From Cichorium intybus (taxonomy: Eukaryota; Streptophyta; Magnoliopsida; Asterales; Asteraceae), in NCBI GenBank assembly GCA_023525715.1, contig CM042009.1, positions 131,286,211-131,350,210 of the forward strand: a stretch of DNA of 64,000 nt, given 5' to 3'. How positions within the stretch are numbered: the stretch's first letter is position 1; each line of letters opens with the position of its first letter. The position numbers and the translations under genes are program-made. Shown here one piece after another: positions 56,810-64,000 of the stretch. Below the pieces are notes generated by a model. It was not told the DNA's origin and ran no database searches. It worked only from the letters and a program-made list of their open reading frames with translations.

Positions 56810-58210
56810 TGTAACACCCGGTTTTTAATAAAACATCTTCATTTAAATAAATATCAATTTATTCAATAATTAACATTTTGAAGATATTTAGAAATCATTT
56901 AAACATCAATTCACCGCATAAATCTCCACATAAGTAGCATCAGTGTGTACCCGTCATGCCTGTCCGTCATTTTCATCTGTACAACCTGAAATGGTAATTT
57001 AAAAGGGAAAGGATAAGCACACGGCTTAGTGAGTTCCAACAACTACACAGCATATCAGCTACACATACTTTACCCCTAACAGGAAAAATACAACCACACG
57101 TCACATAATCTGCTCTACCCAGTATATTGGATTATAACCTCCTATACGTATCTGCTCAGTAAATCTAATTCCCCGGCTCAGCACTTAGAGCCGCGCATAC
57201 CCTGTACGTCGAGTCATGCGTATCTGCTCAGTGTATTTTGCACGTATCTCTATATTACTCAGTACGTCGAGCCCACACATACCATAACCCAACCCATACA
57301 ATTATAACAGGAAGGTATATACACACAACTTGGTACAATTCACCAACATATTATAAACATCTTATAAGCACACAAAATACGGTAAAGCACATATAACGTC
57401 CACACAATGTAGTGAGAAACTCACCTGATTATAGTCGACTACAGCGTTTATCTCTGCTTCGTATTCCCTCTTTAACTGTTAACACCGTAAGACATTTATC
57501 ACTCTTTACTCCTTAACTATACCATAGTTGCTTCACTAGACCCTTCCATAATTCCAACATGATACCTCGTGATTTATCAAGTAAAGGATAGCCAGGTAGA
57601 AGATTAGTTGGGGTGGCAGGATCCTTTCAGCATTTTAGCCTTTCGGAAAATCCAACAACCAGATCCCAAGTAATCGGCCTAGACACCATCCTCGTAAGTA
57701 AATCACTCGGTATTATTTTTGGAATTACGAATAGTATAACCTCTACATATTATATTTTAACACTTATAAACTACTAGAGAAATACGATAGTGATTACTCA
57801 CTTAAGATTGGCGTTTTCGTAAAGCCTTGGCACGTTTCCCGTTCCGCTCCTCCAGCACTTCCCGAGCACCTCGTTACCAGCTACCGCTCGCTCCTAACTC
57901 CTCCCGACCTATTTTCCTCACCAGAACACTCCTCAATATCGTAAGGTTGTTTGGTGTTTGTTGTGGGTTGAAATGAAGAAGTTGGACCTCTATTTATAGG
58001 GCTTGAAAACACTATTCACGACGTCATCGTCAACGTCATCACGACATCATCGTCGACGTCATCACGAGGTAAGTGCTTACTTCATTTCTCGGGTACTATT
58101 CACGCCGGAGTTACTATTCACGCCGGAGTTACTATTCATGTCGGAGTTACTATTCACGCCGGAGTTACTATTCACAATGTTTTTTTTTTTTTTGAAAAAT
58201 GGTCGTTACA
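56810..58210 (-). mobile_element. 3' LTR of the LARD-like element
   Basis: 1401 bp. Near its right end, (CATCGTCGACGTCAT) units and four copies of GCCGGAGTTACTATTCA-type sequence (58098-58180) are tandem; the partner LTR has only two of the latter. Confidence 0.95.
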
Positions 58211-58236
58211 AGTTCTCCCCCCCCCCTTTATAAGAT
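58211..58236 (-). other. Polypurine tract
   Basis: On the minus strand AAAGGGGGGGGGGAGAACT directly precedes the LTR TG, in the correct place for plus-strand priming. Confidence 0.85.
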
Positions 58237-58574
58237 TCCGTCCCCGGAATCTCCAGCGTTGGCATACACTTATTCTTCCTCTCAATCATTCCCTATTTCA
58301 ACACAATACGGTTGTATTAGTAAACCCAAAGGGTATTACCACAATACTGGCACATTAACCACCTCTAATCAACTAGGCTAACATATTGAGACTACAAAGT
58401 ACTCGTTATGTAATCCCATACAGAAATCATGGATGCAAGGTACTTGTTATGCATCGTATAATCACATGTTCACCACATCATATCACAACCCTTGCTCTTA
58501 ACAACCTCAACAGCTCAGCTATTCACCAAACACCCAACTGTATGTGTGTTAGAACTGCCAGCCAATAAAGCCAT

Positions 58575-58860
58575 CACAACACTTGTATGTGGTCCCACCA
58601 CAATTACTGCTCATAAGATCCACAACACATATGTGGTCTTACCAAATGTGGCCCCACTAAATAAGTGGTCACAACCACAAGTACTATTAACCCCCAGAAT
58701 AAATGGTCACAACTACAAGTTACCGGTGGCCCCACGGAATAAGTGGTCCCAACCACAAGTACAAGTAGCCCCATAGCATAAGTGGTCCCAACCACAATAC
58801 TAGTATCCCCACCTAATAAGTGGTCCCAACTACAAGTATAAGTGGCCCCACAGAATAAAC
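58575..58860 (-). repeat. Tandem repeat, about 38-bp unit
   Basis: AATAAGTGGTCCCAACCACA with AGTAGCCCC-type spacers recurs about seven times with variation. It lies in the element interior. Confidence 0.85.
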
Positions 58861-59213
58861 AGCTTTTCGCTCTAAAGGCTTAACGGTTAACACACATACG
58901 ACTGCACAGCTCTGCAACCAACCACATGACACCAAAAATCCTCATATCAGCTCAGCCTCCACATACAACTACAAAATCTCCACCCACCATAGGATACCAT
59001 ATCCATGGTTATCACCACTTAATACTTACGTATTCGTCCGCACAGCTAATATCAACTAGATATTCAACCAGCTACCGACACAGTTTATCCACGGTTACTT
59101 GCCTACGAGTTACCTACTTAAGAGGTATTCACTTAGTCTATTACCCAACACACATATATGCTAACAAGATAGTTATCTTGGTCAGTTAGCAATATTTCCT
59201 CAACTCATCATTT

Positions 59214-59690
59214 TCATATACTAACAGATTTCAAGTACATGATACATTGGTATGCTACATCTAACTTACTCTGATACACACGTTGGTAGTATTCACTACC
59301 TATGTGAATACCCTTACGCCACACCACTATATCATCCCTACTTTCACGAGTTGTTATTATATGTCCATTCCGTATACACGTACACCTCTTGTACTGGAAT
59401 GGATAAGACTCTAATTCTGCAAACATACGGCACCATGTATAAAACCTTATATTTCTACTATGTACACGTATATCTGTGCGTATACCTTTCACATCTATAT
59501 ACTGCTTTAGTTTACGTATGTCTTCTTCCAAATTATTCCCTCCATCTACGGGATTCCAATTTCTACTAATACGATCACATACATCCTCAGCCTTCGTCAT
59601 CATCATACTCCAGTCGTCTGACACTCCTTGTAGATAAAATTTGTTAACCAGCAACTGCAGATGACCTGGAAGCCTCACATATATCTCCAT
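59214..59690 (-). CDS. Hypothetical ORF in LARD-like interior (158 codons)
   Basis: Begins MEIYVRLPGHLQLLVNKF and continues with LEEDIRKLKQYIDVKG, DDIVVWRKGIHIGSEYYQ. It has no Gag zinc knuckle, protease or other motif that I know. Its composition is ordinary for a protein but equally could be chance in a mosaic interior. It could be a decayed Gag part; I cannot show it. The LTR elements of this kind usually do not depend on their own protein. Confidence 0.25.
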   Translation of the reverse strand: MEIYVRLPGHLQLLVNKFYLQGVSDDWSMMMTKAEDVCDRISRNWNPVDGGNNLEEDIRKLKQYIDVKGIRTDIRVHSRNIRFYTWCRMFAELESYPFQYKRCTCIRNGHIITTRESRDDIVVWRKGIHIGSEYYQRVYQSKLDVAYQCIMYLKSVSI

Positions 59691-59699
59691 AACTGGAAT

Positions 59700-60540
59700 C
59701 TGTGACTTATGTTAGTCTCTAAATAACATAACGTCTATTTATAGTCAATCAAAATCAACTATTCTAGCGATCAACATCTTCTTTTTATTATCCACTATCC
59801 GTGCTTTTAGTAACGAAGAGACTTAATGTGTCACTTTTGCACACCTCATCCACTATAGTCACATCAACTGTTCATTACTTAATTATTAAGAAATGAAACG
59901 TCACTAGATTCTCAATCTCCAGAGTCCTAATTGATCCCAATAAACTCTATGATTGCCAACCAATAGAATGGACAAATACAATTTATCAGCATATACACCA
60001 ATTAGTTATACCCTTAGTGTATTGGATTCCTTACGACCAACTCCCGATTCGAACGCGGATCCTGTGCTTTCAATAGTAGGAGCTCTACTACTATCTTCCA
60101 CACCTACCCTCGTTAGTTTCAGAACTTGTCCAGAAGTCCCCAATTCACTTCTCACGATAATCTTACCACCTATACCCCAGGTTGTTTTACGAACATAGTC
60201 GTAGAAAATTTTTCACATAAAAGGATTTACCTTATGGATATCACTTATCAAGGAACATGCAACTTGGCCAACTCAAAAATTCTAGGACTATTTAGTTCCT
60301 ACTGCCTACACTATAATGGCATTTAAGCACACATATATTACAGAAATAGCAACAAAGACTAAGCACTTAACCTTTTCCCCACTGACGTCGGCTGACGGTA
60401 CACACTGCGTCTTTGCAACAACATTCATTTAACCCCTTATTCGAAAAACAACTTATAATTTCTTATAAAAATATTTCCAAAGAAAACTTTTAAGTCTCAA
60501 GCTTGAGATCAAAACCCATCAAGTGAGTCTGATTCACTCA
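59700..60540 (-). other. LARD-like interior, non-coding
   Basis: No gene supported. On the minus strand this is the leader between the primer site and the rest of the interior. Confidence 0.6.
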
Positions 60541-60546
60541 AGCCTT

Positions 60547-60559
60547 GGCTCTGATACCA
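60547..60559 (-). other. Primer-binding site, initiator tRNA-Met
   Basis: Minus strand TGGTATCAGAGCC three bases inside the 5' LTR, complementary to the 3' end of initiator tRNA-Met. Confidence 0.95.
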
Positions 60560-60562
60560 ACT

Positions 60563-61932
60563 TGTAACACCCGGTTTTTAATAAAACATCTTCATTTAAA
60601 TAAATATCAATTTATTCAATAATTAACATTTTGAAGATATTTAGAAATCATTTAAACATCAATTCACCGCATAAATCTCCACATAAGTAGCATCAGTGTG
60701 TACCCGTCATGCCTGTCCGTCATTTTCACCTGTACAACCTGAAATGGTAATTTAAAAGGGAAAGGATAAGCACACGGCTTAGTGAGTTCCAACAACTACA
60801 CAGCATATCAGCTACACATACTTTACCCCTAACAGGAAAAATACAACCACACGTCACATAATCTGCTCTACCCAGTATATTGGATTATAACCTCCTATAC
60901 GTATCTGCTCAGTAAATCTAATTCCCCGGCTCAGCACTTAGAGCCGCGCATACCGTGTACGTCGAGTCATGCGTATCTGCTCAGTGTATTTTGCACGTAT
61001 CTCTATATTACTCAGTACGTCGAGCCCACACACACCATAACCCAACCCATACAATTATAACAGGAAGGTATATACACACAACTTGGTACAATTCACCAAC
61101 ATATTATAAACATCTTATAAGCACACAAAATACGGTAAAGCACATATAACGTCCACACAATGTAGTGAGAAACTCACCTGATTATAGTCGACTACAGCGT
61201 TTATCTCTGCTTCGTATTCCCTCTTTAACTGTTAACACCGTAAGACATTTATCACTCTTTACTCCTTAACTATACCATAGTTGCTTCACTAGACCCTTCC
61301 ATAATTCCAACATGATACCTCGTGATTTATCAAGTAAAGGATAGCCAGGTAGAAGATTAGTTGGGGTGGCAGGATCCTTTCAGCATTTTAGCCTTTCGGA
61401 AAATCCAACAACCAGATCCCAAGTAATCGGCCTAGACACCATCCTCGTAAGTAAATCACTCGGTATTATTTTTGAAATTATGAATAGTATAACCTCTACA
61501 TATTATATTTTAACACTTATAAACTACTAGAGAAATACGATAGTGATTACTCACTTAAGATTGGCGTTTTCGCAAAGCCTTAGCACGTTTCCCGTTCCGC
61601 TCCTCCAGCACTTCCCGAGCACCTCGTTACCAGTTACCGCTCGCTCCTAACTCCTCCCGACCTATTTTCCTCACCAGAACACTCCTCGATATCGTAAGGT
61701 TGTTTGGTGTTTGTTGTGGGTTGAAATGAAGAAGTTGGGCCTCTATTTATAGGGCTTGAAAACACTATTCACGACGTCATCACGACGTCATCACGACATC
61801 ATCGTCGACGTCATCACGACATCATCGTCGACGTCATCACGAGGTAAGCGCTTACTTCATTTCTCGGGTACTATTCACGCCGGAGTTACTATTCACAAAA
61901 TTTTTTTTTTTTTTTTGAAAATGGTCGTTACA
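60563..61932 (-). mobile_element. 5' LTR of the LARD-like element
   Basis: 1370 bp, matching 56810-58210 apart from sparse substitutions and fewer GCCGGAGTTACTATTCA units. TATTTATAGG at about 61745-61754 reads as a TATA-like box on one strand. Confidence 0.95.
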
Positions 61933-61937
61933 TAAAA

Positions 61938-62467
61938 GTATCAAATTTCCCTTCAGTTAAATGCCTTAGCAAAATTTCAACAATTCTTTCTGATTTTCCT
62001 CAAACTTTAAGTTGACATAACTTCTTCATATAAAACCAGAGTTTTACAAACTTTGGCCATTTTTATCACTTTTGGGTCATTTTCGGACCTTCATAACTTC
62101 TCTGTTACAACTCTAAATGACCAAAATATTTTTCCTATATCTTTGTTATCTCAAATATTAAACTCGTCACCTTTATGACATTTTCCTAATTCATTTTATA
62201 TTTTGAGATAATAATTTCAAAGATTGGTAAATATTTTCTTTATTTTCTGTTACCAAATTCCCATTTTGCCCTTATGCTTTTAAAACTGATTTCTAAATGA
62301 AGTATCACTTCATAATGACATAATAAAATGTTTTAACTCACGTATATTCATCTTTTTACTGTATTTGACCATTTTTCCCATGCATTACACATGCAATATA
62401 TGTAAGCATCACATCAAATATAATTATATTTATTTTTTAGCTTATATTAATTTTCTAGGTTGTCACA
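61938..62467 (-). mobile_element. Gypsy LTR fragment interrupted by the LARD-like element
   Basis: On the minus strand TGTGACAACCTAG begins at 62467, directly after ACGGGTAGATATT-type polypurine/end sequence like that at 5229. The LTR extends left through 61938 and presumably resumes at 56804. No coding. Confidence 0.6.
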
Positions 62468-62951
62468 AATATCTACCCGTTAAACAGATTCCGTCCTCGG
62501 AATGACTAAGATAAGAATGAAATTAACTTGTAATTACATAATCTTACTTCTCATCAAGTCTTTCATGAAATTCTTACTTTAAGTTCCCATTGTTTTATGA
62601 AGTACTTATGGTAATCGTTCCTTTGATATTATCTACTTTTATTTCTAATATTCTTTCACTTAACTCACAATCACTAACATGTGTTCCATTTGAAACCTTG
62701 ACAACTTCATTACTTACATGTGATAGGAAGTTTGACTTTTTAAAGTCAACATGTTTTCCACTTACTTTCTCCTAATTATTTGGCATTGAAGCGTGATTGC
62801 TTCCCTATGATAATCATTCTCCAACAATGGAGTGTACTAACATTCACATAGTAGAATTTTGAACATTTACCTAAAGTAGTCTTCAACTTTGCCATACATC
62901 GTTAGCTTCCAGTCATTAGACTTTATTACATGAGTCTTTCTTTCCTTTGTA
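62468..62951 (-). other. Internal 3' part of a gypsy-type element
   Basis: Reads ACCCGTTAAACAGATTCCGT next to the LTR, similar to GATTCCGTCCCCGGAATC inside the LARD-like element (58224 onward), so both may be of one lineage. No frame with a known domain. It may continue to the right of 63857. Confidence 0.45.

Positions 62952-64000
<1,049 letters not shown>

Larger units (their letters stand above)
56810..61932 (-). mobile_element. Complete non-autonomous LTR retrotransposon (LARD-like), 5.1 kb
   Basis: The LTRs are 56810-58210 and 60563-61932, both TGTAACACCC...GTCGTTACA, with TAAAA at 56805-56809 and 61933-61937. The primer site and polypurine tract show minus orientation. The 2.35-kb interior encodes no Gag, protease, RT or integrase. 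By eye the LTRs differ at about a dozen substitutions plus length changes in a GACGTCATC repeat, so insertion is recent. It needs proteins from a related gypsy element, probably one like the fragment to its right. Confidence 0.95.

Overview
This window looks like nuclear DNA of a flowering plant. It holds plant-type Ty3/gypsy, Ty1/copia, hAT, PIF/Harbinger and Helitron elements, has very AT-rich intergenic DNA, and contains interrupted gene fragments with plant-like splice sites. Repeat style (long gypsy LTRs beginning TGTGACA or TGTAACACCC, many (TA)n-flanked elements) makes a eudicot, perhaps Asteraceae, my guess; that is inference. I find no convincing intact host gene. Nearly everything is a transposable element, a broken one, or a simple repeat.

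Layout. 1-10.3 kb: a hAT element with an 8-bp target duplication (808-1551), then a wrecked copia element whose gag start (2129-2296) is separated from its pol (5908-8760) by an antisense gypsy fragment (LTR 2297-5228, chromodomain integrase end 5229-5907); a copia 3' LTR begins at 9485. 10.3-28.6 kb: a field of non-autonomous elements set between very long (TA)n arrays. It includes two terminal-inverted-repeat (TIR) elements that share a near-identical 1.0-kb end in opposite orientation (13876-14891 and 18961-19977), a 490-bp fold-back hairpin, two small Helitrons with a CCCGTGT/ACACGGG 3' hairpin, and several MITE-like elements. 28.6-34.1 kb: a 5.4-kb Helitron on the minus strand carrying a decayed recA-type gene fragment. 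34.1-45.4 kb: a fold-back element, a compound TA/TACG/TATG microsatellite, and a 10.5-kb Athila-type retrotransposon with 1111-bp LTRs, GTATG target duplication, tRNA-Asp-type primer site, a gag-protease frame with three internal stops, an ATHILA-ORF1-like protein, no reverse transcriptase or integrase, and a nested 2.0-kb PIF/Harbinger element encoding an intact 430-residue Myb/trihelix-like protein. 45.5-50.0 kb: another minus-strand Helitron. 50.1-55.7 kb: two TA-flanked TIR elements, one containing a solo LTR with AATAT duplication. 56.8-61.9 kb: a complete but non-coding LTR element (TAAAA duplication, initiator-tRNA-Met primer site). 61.9-64.0 kb: a gypsy LTR fragment and one more TA-flanked TIR element.

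The main pattern is that at least ten mobile elements from unrelated classes (rolling-circle Helitrons, TIR elements, fold-back elements) have one or both ends abutting long (TA)n arrays. The rice Micron family is a known precedent for microsatellite targeting. Here several distinct families share the habit, and some of them carry captured exons. Coding capacity that still looks intact: the Harbinger ORF1 protein (37477-38769) and the ATHILA-ORF1-like reading frame (39146-40456). All calls are by reading; no alignments or searches were run.
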